A stretch of DNA of 41,025 nucleotides from Morganella morganii (GTDB lineage: Bacteria; Pseudomonadota; Gammaproteobacteria; Enterobacterales; Enterobacteriaceae): NCBI RefSeq assembly GCF_003996855.1, contig NZ_NRQY01000001.1:2556225-2597249 (forward strand). Reading direction: 5' to 3'. Position numbers and translations under genes: made by a program. The notes under the pieces are model-generated. The model was given only the letters and a program-made list of their open reading frames with translations, was not told where the DNA came from and made no database searches. This document shows positions 1 to 7,056 of this stretch, piece by piece; position 1 is the first letter of the stretch; the number at the start of each line of letters is the position of its first letter.

Positions 1-497
1 TGAAATGTCGTCGTCAAAATCCATCGGCGCGGCATTCCCACCCGATTGAGCTGGCTGGGGTTGCTGAGCCGGCGTACCGCTGTGCGAAGGTTGTTGAGGT
101 TTTCCCCAACTGCCCTGCCCAGGTTGTCCAGCGTTGACTGGTTGTGAACGCCCCCCCAACATCTGCAGAGTGCCGCCAATGTTAACAACGATTTCAGTGG
201 TGTATTTTTCCACACCGGCCTGATCGGTCCATTTGCGTGTCTGCAGGGAGCCTTCAATGTAAACCTGCGAGCCCTTACGCAAATATTCACCGGCAATTTC
301 GGCAAGCTTGCCGAACAGCACGACACGGTGCCATTCGGTTTTTTCTTTCTGCTCACCGGTCGCCTTATCGCGCCAGCTCTCTGAGGTCGCCAGGGTAATG
401 TTAGCAACAGCCCCCCCCCATTTGGCATGTAACGGACTTCCGGATCCTGGCCGAGATGACCGACAAGTATGACTTTATTTACGCCGCGAGACGCCAT
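1..497 (-). pseudogene. ssb: Single-stranded DNA-binding protein, frameshifted, cut by window edge
   Basis: Encodes an SSB, the tetrameric OB-fold protein that coats single-stranded DNA during replication and conjugative transfer. The start ATG (495-497) follows GAGGA at a good distance. The protein opens [18 protein letters not shown] and reaches RYMPNGG, as in E. coli SSB. A run of nine C (411-419 on the plus strand) then breaks the frame: the homologous [16 protein letters not shown] continues only in another frame, which needs seven C, or ten with one added Gly. That second frame stays open to the window start and ends with the acidic tip PMDFDDDI, the usual SSB C-terminal partner-binding motif. 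The gene is therefore complete apart from the shift and the last codons. It could be a real mutation, a slippage site or a homopolymer sequencing error. Confidence 0.85.
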
Positions 498-532
498 AAT
501 CGAATCCTCATAGGGAATAGAATTAGAAAGGG

Positions 533-557
533 AAAAACGCCCCGAAAAATCGAGGCG
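533..557 (-). terminator. Intrinsic terminator between the DUF3577 gene and ssb
   Basis: On the minus strand an 8-bp stem with one G-U pair (arms 550-557 and 538-545) and a TTTT loop is followed by five T and then CCCTTT. It lies just after the DUF3577 stop codon and about 36 nt before the ssb start, so ssb must be read through or use a promoter within this short gap. Confidence 0.6.
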
Positions 558-569
558 TAGAGGGCGTTA

Positions 570-1037
570 TCAGAAAGAGTTTTCCGCGTATTGTTGCTGT
601 GCGGACCCTTGCTGAGGCGGCGTAGAGTCAGATTTCTCAGCCTGAAAGACCTTCTCCTGACCGATCTTGATCCAATCGACCTTGATAAGGCGGGCTTTAA
701 GGCTGACACGCTGTTCACCGGCATGTTCGCCGCTGTTGAGCGTAAAGATGTCCGGTTTGAGATTGCTGAGCACAAAACCAATCAGGACTTTCTTGTCTTC
801 ATCAACCGACTTTTGACAGCGGTTGATCAGGCTGCTGGCTTCTTTACCGGCGACCGTCACATCGAAACGCGTGTAACTGGCGTTATCGGTAGGACCTGAG
901 AGTCCATTGACGACACAGCTGATAAAGGTGCCATTCGGGCCATTAACTTGACGGATGTTGCTGAGGTACCCCATACCCTTGATAGTCAGGTTGAAGTATT
1001 CAGTTTTGGTGGAGGCTTGTTGAGTTTGGCTAGACAT
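570..1037 (-). CDS. DUF3577 (STY4534-type) ICE protein
   Basis: A 155-residue protein from the ATG at 1037, opening MSSQTQQASTKTEYFNLTIKG. I recognise it as the DUF3577 / STY4534 family found beside ssb in SPI-7-type elements; its biochemical role is not established. An in-frame start 99 nt upstream (1136) exists, but the start at 1037 has a GGAGA ribosome site at the right distance and begins where the family begins. No signal peptide or membrane segment is visible, and the C-terminus is rich in Gln and Ser. It is the first gene after the structured RNA region, and an intrinsic terminator follows it before ssb. The link with single-stranded DNA metabolism is inferred from position only. Confidence 0.8.
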   Translation of the reverse strand: MSSQTQQASTKTEYFNLTIKGMGYLSNIRQVNGPNGTFISCVVNGLSGPTDNASYTRFDVTVAGKEASSLINRCQKSVDEDKKVLIGFVLSNLKPDIFTLNSGEHAGEQRVSLKARLIKVDWIKIGQEKVFQAEKSDSTPPQQGSAQQQYAENSF

Positions 1038-1085
1038 GATGTTTTCTCCAGGCGTGTAGATTCGGTGACGGAGAAATACACCTTT

Positions 1086-1113
1086 CCCGACGGGAAAAGT
1101 ATTTCCCGTCGGG
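1086..1113 (-). promoter_or_regulatory. Perfect 12-bp hairpin in the DUF3577 leader
   Basis: Arms CCCGACGGGAAA and TTTCCCGTCGGG pair perfectly around a 4-nt loop. The hairpin lies about 50 nt upstream of the DUF3577 start codon. No T-run follows on either strand, so it is not an ordinary terminator. It could be a protein-binding operator, or an RNA hairpin that protects or regulates the leader. Confidence 0.55.
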
Positions 1114-1229
1114 AGCCAGGTATGGGTATACGCCATAGCCTGACAGTCTGATCAGATTGAATAAGCCTTAATCGTTGCGCAAAGTCGCGTTAAGTATCAA
1201 CGATATCTACTCTCAAAGGCGGGCAGATG

Positions 1230-1410
1230 TACCACACAGTTAAACTGTGTACTCCCTCTCAGGCTCAGGAAGTGTTCTTTTGTTACCACCCGAAGGCGAT
1301 CCTCACAGGTAACGGGATCATTAGTGGCTGTCAATTAACAGCAGGGTCACCCGAAAGCGCTCTTCACAGACCCACTGAGCATTGGTGGTTGTCCGAAGAC
1401 AACAAGTAAG
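1230..1410 (-). ncRNA. Tandem hairpin RNA array, probable STAXI RNA
   Basis: Five hairpins lie in a row: stem 1388-1393/1398-1403 closing a UUCG tetraloop; unit B, stem 1344-1348/1369-1373; a 5-bp stem 1327-1331/1338-1342; unit A, stem 1282-1287/1308-1313; and a 17-nt palindrome at 1234-1250. Units A and B have unrelated outer stems but 20-nt interiors identical at 17 positions, and two of the three differences form a compensatory G-C to A-T change in an inner 3-bp stem. The tetraloop reads C-UUCG-G only on the minus strand, which fixes the likely strand. Tandem repeated units with UUCG hairpins between topoisomerase and ssb genes match what I recall of the STAXI RNA motif (Ssbp, Topoisomerase, Antirestriction, XerDC Integrase). 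Its function is unknown. The 3' end is not visible, so it may be the leader of the DUF3577 gene. Confidence 0.65.
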
Positions 1411-1417
1411 CCTGTTC

Positions 1418-1446
1418 ATTTTTAATTCAGGTGCTGCTGCTGTCAA
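1418..1446 (-). promoter_or_regulatory. Promoter for the hairpin RNA
   Basis: On the minus strand a perfect TTGACA -35 (1441-1446) is followed after 17 nt by AAAAAT (1418-1423). Transcription would start near 1410, a few bases before the UUCG hairpin. The -35 is strong, the -10 weak. The intrinsic terminator at 1474-1505 lies just upstream, so the RNA appears to be a separate unit from topB. Confidence 0.5.
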
Positions 1447-1473
1447 CCTGGAATATCAATTTTGTGAATTGAG

Positions 1474-1505
1474 AAAACAAAAACGGCACAGTCAAAGACT
1501 GCGCC
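1474..1505 (-). terminator. Intrinsic terminator of the topB transcript
   Basis: On the minus strand a 9-bp stem with one G-U pair (arms 1497-1505 and 1485-1493), loop TTT, is followed by GTTTTTGTTTT. It ends a transcript that includes topB and about 250 nt after it. Confidence 0.75.
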
Positions 1506-1751
1506 GCGGAGTTTGCACCATAACTGGTAGTAGATCTCATCTGACTTCGAGGAGGGGGTGTAGACTCCTGGCGCGCTTTTCACGAAGTCGCATGCGCTTA
1601 ATCAATCAACCTGAGTGTGGAAGCCATTGATACGGGCTGAAGCAGAATTGTCCATGCATTAAACTTTCCTGCCATCCGCAGCCACGGGGTGCTCTGCATC
1701 AAAGCCCGCCCACATTAGCAAAACTTTCTGCGATAAACATCAGACAATCTC
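1506..1751 (-). other. Non-coding stretch after topB
   Basis: Between the topB stop codon and its terminator there are about 245 nt with no convincing reading frame. The length is unusual in an element whose other genes nearly touch. I see no clear paired structure. It may be a 3' untranslated region, a small RNA or part of a transfer origin; nothing in the sequence decides. Confidence 0.4.
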
Positions 1752-3791
1752 TTACTCCGATCCGGTTGCTTTATTTTTAGCCGGTAATTTTGCTTTATAG
1801 CGCTTAGCCTTGCGCCCACCTTTTGCATCGATGTTAATGATGCCCTGGCAAGTGGGGTAATTACTGCAACCCCAGAAAGCGCCACTGCCTTTCTTGCCGG
1901 CACGCCGGCGCATCGTCCCGCTACAGGTCGGGCAAGGCGGGGAAGGTGGCGCGGTAAACTTCACGGCTTGCGCCTTTCCTTTCTCCACCAGGTGCCCTGT
2001 CCACTGCGCCTGACGGCTCATGAATGTGTCGAGTGTCATCTGGCCCTGGGCAATCTCGTCCAACGCCTGCTCCCACAGCGCCGTCATCCCGGGGTTGGTC
2101 AGTGCGGTCGGTAACGCATCAATCAGTTCGCCGGCGATCGGCGTGGAGAGCAGGTATTTGCCCTTTTTCTCCAGATACCCGCGTTTAAACAGCGTCTCCA
2201 GGATACCGGCACGCGTCGCTTCAGTCCCCAACCCCGCGTTCTCTTTCAAAACTTTCTTCAGTTGCGGGTCACTGACGAATGCCGCTGCATTTTTCATCGC
2301 GGCGATCAGTGTCCCGTCGGTGAAGTGCCCCGGGGGCTTCGTCTGCAGCGTTTTGAGCTCAGCACCGGCAACCGCGACGGTTTCACCTTTAACCAGCGCC
2401 GGCAGTTGGACATCATCCGTGTCGGTCGGTTCCTCTTTCGCCTCGCTCGCGTCATGCTGAAACAGCACTTTCCACCCGGCCACCACCTCGACCTTGCCGC
2501 GGGTGCGGAACAGTTGCCCGCCAATATTGAAAGTGGCCTCCGTCACATCCACTTCATGTAACGGCATAAACTGTGCCAGATAATGCTGACGGATCAGCTG
2601 ATAGACCTTGAGCTCGTCGACAGACAACTTGCTCAGGTCGAACGGCTGTTTGGTTGGGATAATTCCGTGGTGCGCCGTGATTTTTTTGTCGTTCCAGATG
2701 CGGGAAACAAAAGCCCTGTCGAGCCTGGCCACGCTTTCGCTCTGCGTTGGGTCCGTGCGGGTAACCGCGCTCAGCACATCGGCAACTTCTTCCCGCATCG
2801 ATGTAGGCAGATAGCCGCAATCCGTCCGGGGATACGTAGTGGCCTTGTGCGTCTCATACAGAGACTGCGCGATACTCAAGACCTGGTTGGCGCTCATCCC
2901 CCACTTGCGTGAGCAAGCCTGCTGCAGGGTGCCCAGGTCAAAGGCCAACGGCGCGGACTCTTTCTTGCGCTCGGTTCCCACCTCAAGCACAACGGTATTT
3001 CCCGTTTGCTGACACAGCTGCACGACGGCCTGCGCCACATTCTGTTGAATACACCGTTTCTCTTCATCACAGTAGTTGGCGGCAGGTACCCAGTTTGCCG
3101 GGAAGGCGAACCCGCCTTTCTGCAGTGTGGCCCTGACTTGCCAGTACGGTTTGGAAATGAAGTTGGCAATGTCGCGCTCACGGTTCACGACCAACGCCAG
3201 CGTGGGGGTCTGCACCCGTCCAATCGACAGCACCTCGCCGTATCCCTGCTCGCGGGCTTTGAGCGTGTAAAGCCGGGTTAAATTCATCCCCGTCATCCAG
3301 TCAGCCCGTGCTCGAGCCAGGCCAGCTTCATACAGGGGCGCGGTCTTCTCGCCAGGGAGCTTGTTCGCCAGGGCATGCCGAATACTGGCCTCGTCCAGCG
3401 CTGACAACCAAAGCCGCTGAACCGGGCCGGTAAAGTGGCAATGCGCCAATAGTTCCCGCGCGATCACTTCTCCCTCGCGGTCCGCATCGGTCGCAATCAC
3501 CACGGAATCAACCTGTTTGAGCAACCCGCGGATGACAGCGAACTGATCGGCAGTGTCTTTTTTTACCGCCATTTTCCACTGGGTAGGGACGATAGGAAGA
3601 ACGGACTCCCGCCAGGGACTACCGTACTGCTCACCGTAGGTCTCCGGTTGGGCCTGTTCCAACAGGTGGCCGATAGCCCAGGTGACAATGACGCCGGCGC
3701 CCGCCAGGTAACCCTGCTTACGCTGCGTCGCCCCGAGAATGGCGCCGATATCTTTACCCTGGCTGGGTTTCTCGCACAGGTAGAGTTGCAT
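1752..3791 (-). CDS. topB: DNA topoisomerase III
   Basis: A type IA topoisomerase of 679 residues (E. coli TopB 653) that decatenates DNA by cutting one strand through a 5'-phosphotyrosine. The N-terminal Toprim domain has the metal-binding motif DADREGE at residues 102-108. The catalytic tyrosine is Y320 in TTYPRTD. A C-terminal zinc-ribbon-like segment (CPTCSGTM ... GCSNYPTC, about residues 620-655) precedes a basic Lys-rich tail. The gene starts 13 nt after the upstream lipoprotein gene stops, behind a G-rich ribosome site, so the two are co-transcribed. ICEs of this class regularly carry their own topB; the inferred role is resolving element replication or transfer intermediates. Confidence 0.95.
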   Translation of the reverse strand: MQLYLCEKPSQGKDIGAILGATQRKQGYLAGAGVIVTWAIGHLLEQAQPETYGEQYGSPWRESVLPIVPTQWKMAVKKDTADQFAVIRGLLKQVDSVVIATDADREGEVIARELLAHCHFTGPVQRLWLSALDEASIRHALANKLPGEKTAPLYEAGLARARADWMTGMNLTRLYTLKAREQGYGEVLSIGRVQTPTLALVVNRERDIANFISKPYWQVRATLQKGGFAFPANWVPAANYCDEEKRCIQQNVAQAVVQLCQQTGNTVVLEVGTERKKESAPLAFDLGTLQQACSRKWGMSANQVLSIAQSLYETHKATTYPRTDCGYLPTSMREEVADVLSAVTRTDPTQSESVARLDRAFVSRIWNDKKITAHHGIIPTKQPFDLSKLSVDELKVYQLIRQHYLAQFMPLHEVDVTEATFNIGGQLFRTRGKVEVVAGWKVLFQHDASEAKEEPTDTDDVQLPALVKGETVAVAGAELKTLQTKPPGHFTDGTLIAAMKNAAAFVSDPQLKKVLKENAGLGTEATRAGILETLFKRGYLEKKGKYLLSTPIAGELIDALPTALTNPGMTALWEQALDEIAQGQMTLDTFMSRQAQWTGHLVEKGKAQAVKFTAPPSPPCPTCSGTMRRRAGKKGSGAFWGCSNYPTCQGIINIDAKGGRKAKRYKAKLPAKNKATGSE

Positions 3792-3804
3792 CAGATACCC
3801 CCCG

Positions 3805-4380
3805 TCAGCCCAGCTGACCTTTAGCGACCTGCTGCAGCTGCGTCATCAAACGTCCGAGGTAAGCATCGGTCAGGTGCGATGCATCCGGTGAGCTGTACAT
3901 CACTTTCAGGCGACTGCCGGCGCCGGATTTAACCACTTCGAGCTCAAGGCGGTCATTGCCTTTCCATTCCTGCCCCATCTTGTAATAGCTACCCTGGTTT
4001 GCTGACCAGACCGGGCGCGCTTCATCAATGGAGCTCGCGCTCCAGTCGCCGTGCTGATCACGCTGGCGCAGACTTTCCAGCTCTTCGGAGGAAATAAACT
4101 GATAATGGCTTTTCAGCCGCGCTGCCGCGGTATCAACGTCCACCGGAAGCGTATACGTATGACGCACATCCTGCCGGGGGCCAGAAATACCTTCACGGGT
4201 CATCCAGGGCATACTGCCCTCGCTGGAGCCACCGCTGCCACCGCCTGCCAGTGAATGTGCAGCATCACTGATTTTTTGGTTCCATTCACCCAGTTCGGTG
4301 CCTGCACACCCCGTTAACAATAACGCGGTGCAGAGTACACCCGGCATCAAAACAGACTTTACCTGTCGATTCATGCTCAT
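3805..4380 (-). CDS. Putative lipoprotein of unknown function
   Basis: A 191-residue protein with a lipoprotein signal: basic start, hydrophobic stretch, then LLTGC, predicting lipidation at C25 and an outer or inner membrane anchor. A Gly/Ser-rich linker (about residues 45-55) leads to a soluble periplasmic domain. I do not recognise the family; the domain is vaguely like the small lipoproteins of envelope assembly complexes, but that is a weak impression. The start overlaps the stop of the upstream gene by 4 nt (ATGA) and has a strong AAAGGAG site, so the operon assignment is firm. A lipoprotein is out of place among replication genes; it may belong to the conjugation envelope machinery. 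Confidence 0.7.
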   Translation of the reverse strand: MSMNRQVKSVLMPGVLCTALLLTGCAGTELGEWNQKISDAAHSLAGGGSGGSSEGSMPWMTREGISGPRQDVRHTYTLPVDVDTAAARLKSHYQFISSEELESLRQRDQHGDWSASSIDEARPVWSANQGSYYKMGQEWKGNDRLELEVVKSGAGSRLKVMYSSPDASHLTDAYLGRLMTQLQQVAKGQLG

Positions 4381-5138
4381 GCTTTAGCTCCTTTTTTTGA
4401 AGAAGTGGATGACGTTAACACAGAAGTTTTATTGAGTGGCGGCGAAAAGGCGGAACGTGACGCGCCCGACATAATGTCTTCGTCCGGCATACCCAAACGG
4501 GTGATCGCGTCCTTACCTGCGGGGGTTTCGAGACGAATATCATCACGAGTCACATTGACAGGACGATAATGTTGGACGACACCGTAAACGCTCCGGATCC
4601 AATGGCCCCCTCGGTCTAATAATGTGTCACGTTCGGAACGCGATATAAGCCCATAGTGCCAGGCCTGAAAGGCTTTCATCGCCAGTTGGTCATAACCGAC
4701 CAACAGGAAAACGCAGCGATATCCCACCGGGGTACGGCTAAATACACCTATATTTAAAGGTGATACTGAGGCCACATCTGAAAGAGAAATTTGAGAGGGG
4801 ATATTTGCCAGTGTTTTGCCCAGTTCGGCAACAGCTTGTTGAAGTAACTGCGTACCTTTATTTAAGGTCTCCTCCAGGGCGACCATCGCAGCATCGGCAT
4901 AAGGGTTATCCTCACCAGAAGCCTCATTGATCTGCCCTGCTCGTAGAATAAAACGGGGCATACTATAAATATCAGGGCGTCGCTTCCCCGACGTTTCAGG
5001 ATCGGCGCTTTGGCTACGTCGCCCTTCCCATAAACGAATGGCATAGAGGGTATGAAGCTCTACGATAAGAGTGGATTTTAGTGCACCAGCGCGTGCAGCC
5101 GCCGGTTTTTGTTCGTTATTCTTTGCTGATTCAACCAT
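4377..5138 (-). CDS. PFL_4669-type integrating conjugative element protein (TIGR03761)
   Basis: A 253-residue protein from the ATG at 5138. A longer frame reaches 5249, but the shorter start has GGAAGG nine bases upstream and opens MVESAKNNEQ, where similarity to the family begins. The segment around TLYAIRLWEGRR followed by a long helical region is what I recognise as the TIGR03761 family of ICE proteins. No enzymatic motif, signal peptide or membrane segment is visible. It is conserved beside the replication gene of this ICE class, so a role in element maintenance is inferred. Its 280-bp upstream gap carries two 21-bp palindromes, which suggests a separately regulated promoter here. Confidence 0.75.
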   Translation of the reverse strand: MVESAKNNEQKPAAARAGALKSTLIVELHTLYAIRLWEGRRSQSADPETSGKRRPDIYSMPRFILRAGQINEASGEDNPYADAAMVALEETLNKGTQLLQQAVAELGKTLANIPSQISLSDVASVSPLNIGVFSRTPVGYRCVFLLVGYDQLAMKAFQAWHYGLISRSERDTLLDRGGHWIRSVYGVVQHYRPVNVTRDDIRLETPAGKDAITRLGMPDEDIMSGASRSAFSPPLNKTSVLTSSTSSKKGAKA

Positions 5139-5268
5139 TAGAAGCATCCTTCCGGGAACGTGTGTGTGGCTTGAAATAGTCTCGGCAGACACCATTCGCA
5201 GCAATCCAAAACTCTTTTTGGTTTCTAAAGGAAAAGTTACCAAGCCCACAATTGCCTATATTTCAGTC

Positions 5269-5289
5269 AGTGCTGACACTGTCAGCACT
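5269..5289. promoter_or_regulatory. 21-bp perfect palindrome, candidate operator 1
   Basis: Arms AGTGCTGACA and TGTCAGCACT flank a single C. On the minus strand the site contains a CTGACA hexamer that could serve as -35, with AATATA 17 nt on, so a protein bound here would control the PFL_4669-type gene. A second copy lies 87 bp away. Confidence 0.65.
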
Positions 5290-5355
5290 GCTCACTATTT
5301 AACCAATCCTAAATTGTTCAGCCTAATCACAATCCAGGGTGTACGAATTTCGAGC

Positions 5356-5376
5356 ACTGCTGACAGTGTCAGCAGT
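5356..5376. promoter_or_regulatory. 21-bp perfect palindrome, candidate operator 2
   Basis: Arms ACTGCTGACA and TGTCAGCAGT flank a single G. It differs from the copy at 5269 only by a matched change at the second base from each end and at the centre, so symmetry is preserved. It lies 40 bp after the stop of the replication gene. Two such sites about eight helical turns apart suggest a looping repressor or a partition or replication protein. Confidence 0.65.
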
Positions 5377-5416
5377 ATGTATTTTTTGAGCACTTTTAAT
5401 TTTCTGCACTCTCGAC

Positions 5417-6658
5417 TCATTTTTTTGCTCGCATCATTTGCTGGCGCAGTTTGGCCACAACACCACTTACATGGTCCCGTGAAGCAAGATGTTGGCGGGA
5501 TGGTCCTGCTGGTTTTACGGGCGCCGCAGGGCAAGGTATTTGACGTGGCGAAACAGGCCTGGCAGGCTCTGGAGATTTGGCACTCCCATACAGCTCACCG
5601 TTCCGGGCGCGCTTGATCACCGCCAGCAACCAGCCGGTGGGGTTATTCAGGCTGCCTCGTGCCATTGTCTGCTCAAGACTCTCCAGTACCTGGCGAGCAG
5701 CATCTGCAGGCAATGCCTTAAGCTGGAAAGCTATCTGCCGCAAATCATCCGCTGCCATGCTGTGCTGCAGTTCGACCGGTAACTCGGGTACGTACGTTGT
5801 TTTATTCACACTCTGTGTGAAAGAACGTACGTTACAGTTCGGTTTCGCTGATGCACCGTAAGTGACTGATTTCAGCATGAGTTCGGAAAGCGAACTCGGT
5901 GTTTTGCCCCCCTGTTTTACACTGAGTTCGGTATCCGAACCCGGGGATTTTTTACTGAGTTCGGCGTCCGAACTGGGGTGATTTTCCTGCCGTTGAGACA
6001 CTCTGGCGGCCATCTGTTGCGGAGTTTGTGGTGAACCCAGCCGTTCAGCAATTGCCGCCATCTGGGAATGCTGATGGCGCATTGTCGGGTCATTTTGAAT
6101 ATCGGACAGTACCGACCAGGCCGTCTGACTGACGGTGCGGTTCTTGTGCGCGCAGCCCATGGCGACCGTATCAAGCCAGGTCGGATCCAATGTCTCCGCA
6201 TCACGAGCCGAGAGTGGCTCATCGTGTTGGGCATAGATGTTACCCTTCACCCGGCCCTTGTCGTCACGCACACGCCGGCACAAACTGAGCCAGCCGGTCA
6301 GGCGTAACATCAGCAGCACACGGCTGACAGTCTCGCGGGACGCCTTACCGTTAAACGGCGAGGCAAGCTGCAGCTGCAGCTCGTCATAGGTCGGGAATAC
6401 GGCGCCCTGGTTCTGTTGCGCGTACAGGCGGATCATTATCCACGCGGTTTTATCCAGCGGTGACAGACGGGTGTCCAGGAGCAACCGGCGGGGAATGGAA
6501 TCATGCACATTGCCCATGTACAGCAGACCGCTGCGCAGATTCGTGACATCGGGAGTCCCCGCATGCTTTTCGGCCCCTATTCGTTCTGCCAGGCGGGCAT
6601 TCATTTGTTCGAGCGTAAAGGTGATCAGGCTGTCATCAGGTGTTTTATTTATGCTCAT
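5417..6658 (-). CDS. STY4528-family ICE/pathogenicity-island replication protein
   Basis: A 413-residue protein that I recognise as the STY4528 family, annotated as a replication protein of SPI-7-like islands. The N-terminal part (GNVHDSIPRRLLLDTRLSPLDK, then a segment rich in Leu and Arg that ends near CRRVRDDKGRVKG) looks like a winged-helix DNA-binding domain. The middle (about residues 235-285) is low-complexity, with three Ser-Asp-x-Glu-Leu repeats. The C-terminus is basic and proline-rich. I take the ATG at 6658; a GTG 36 nt upstream is possible, and neither has an ideal ribosome site. It is separated from its neighbours by 130-280 nt gaps on both sides, so it may have its own promoter. 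Confidence 0.75.
   Translation of the reverse strand: MSINKTPDDSLITFTLEQMNARLAERIGAEKHAGTPDVTNLRSGLLYMGNVHDSIPRRLLLDTRLSPLDKTAWIMIRLYAQQNQGAVFPTYDELQLQLASPFNGKASRETVSRVLLMLRLTGWLSLCRRVRDDKGRVKGNIYAQHDEPLSARDAETLDPTWLDTVAMGCAHKNRTVSQTAWSVLSDIQNDPTMRHQHSQMAAIAERLGSPQTPQQMAARVSQRQENHPSSDAELSKKSPGSDTELSVKQGGKTPSSLSELMLKSVTYGASAKPNCNVRSFTQSVNKTTYVPELPVELQHSMAADDLRQIAFQLKALPADAARQVLESLEQTMARGSLNNPTGWLLAVIKRARNGELYGSAKSPEPARPVSPRQIPCPAAPVKPAGPSRQHLASRDHVSGVVAKLRQQMMRAKK
5881..5973. repeat. Three copies of a 15-bp inverted repeat inside the replication gene
   Basis: GTTCGG and CCGAAC arms around three bases occur at 5926-5940 and 5959-5973, and a weaker copy at 5881-5895. They encode the Ser-Asp-x-Glu-Leu repeats of the replication protein. 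Spacings are 45 and 33 bp, multiples of three. They may be only a protein repeat, or iteron-like binding sites of an origin inside the gene. Confidence 0.55.
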
Positions 6659-6792
6659 CGATTTTGCGCATCCTTTTACGCTGTCCCCGCCCACAGGGCG
6701 AAGACATCAAGCGGTTGTTCTGCAGACGTTGCTGCATCCGGCCTAACGGTACTCAGGCCTGTACCCGAGAATCAGGTACAGGGTGAGTGTCA

Positions 6793-7056
6793 TCACTTCC
6801 ACAGTGCATTGTTGTAGCGTTCGTGGGTCAACAGCTCCCAGTCATCACCGCTGTTGCGGCTGAGCAGTCGCCAGCGGGTACCGATATCAATCTTCATCCA
6901 GGCACGCCCGGGGGCGTGCTTGCCTTTGACATGAAGGTGCTTGTAGTTACGTTCCCCGCGGCGGAAGCGCCTGACCTGCTCCTTCGCCTTTTTCTGGCAG
7001 GATGGCGGCGCCGAACGGGGGACTTGTAAGCCCGGCATCAGCATCATCGGCTTCAT
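6793..7056 (-). CDS. Small basic ICE protein overlapping the DUF2857 gene
   Basis: An 87-residue basic protein, opening MKPMMLMPGLQVPRS and ending ELLTHERYNNALWK. The ATG at 7056 has a perfect AAGGAGG site 5 nt upstream, which supports translation even though its first 110 nt overlap the end of the DUF2857 gene in another frame. The conserved-looking core (GRAWMKIDIGTRWRLLSR, then ELLTHE) resembles proteins encoded at this position in related islands, but I cannot name the family. The short basic fold with a Tyr/His tail slightly recalls ParE/RelE-type proteins; there is no antitoxin gene next to it. Function unknown. Confidence 0.65.
   Translation of the reverse strand: MKPMMLMPGLQVPRSAPPSCQKKAKEQVRRFRRGERNYKHLHVKGKHAPGRAWMKIDIGTRWRLLSRNSGDDWELLTHERYNNALWK

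Noticed and set aside
1227..1630. Open frames on the plus strand across the hairpin array
   Set aside because: They cross five RNA-like hairpins and a terminator, have no ribosome sites, and resemble no protein I know.
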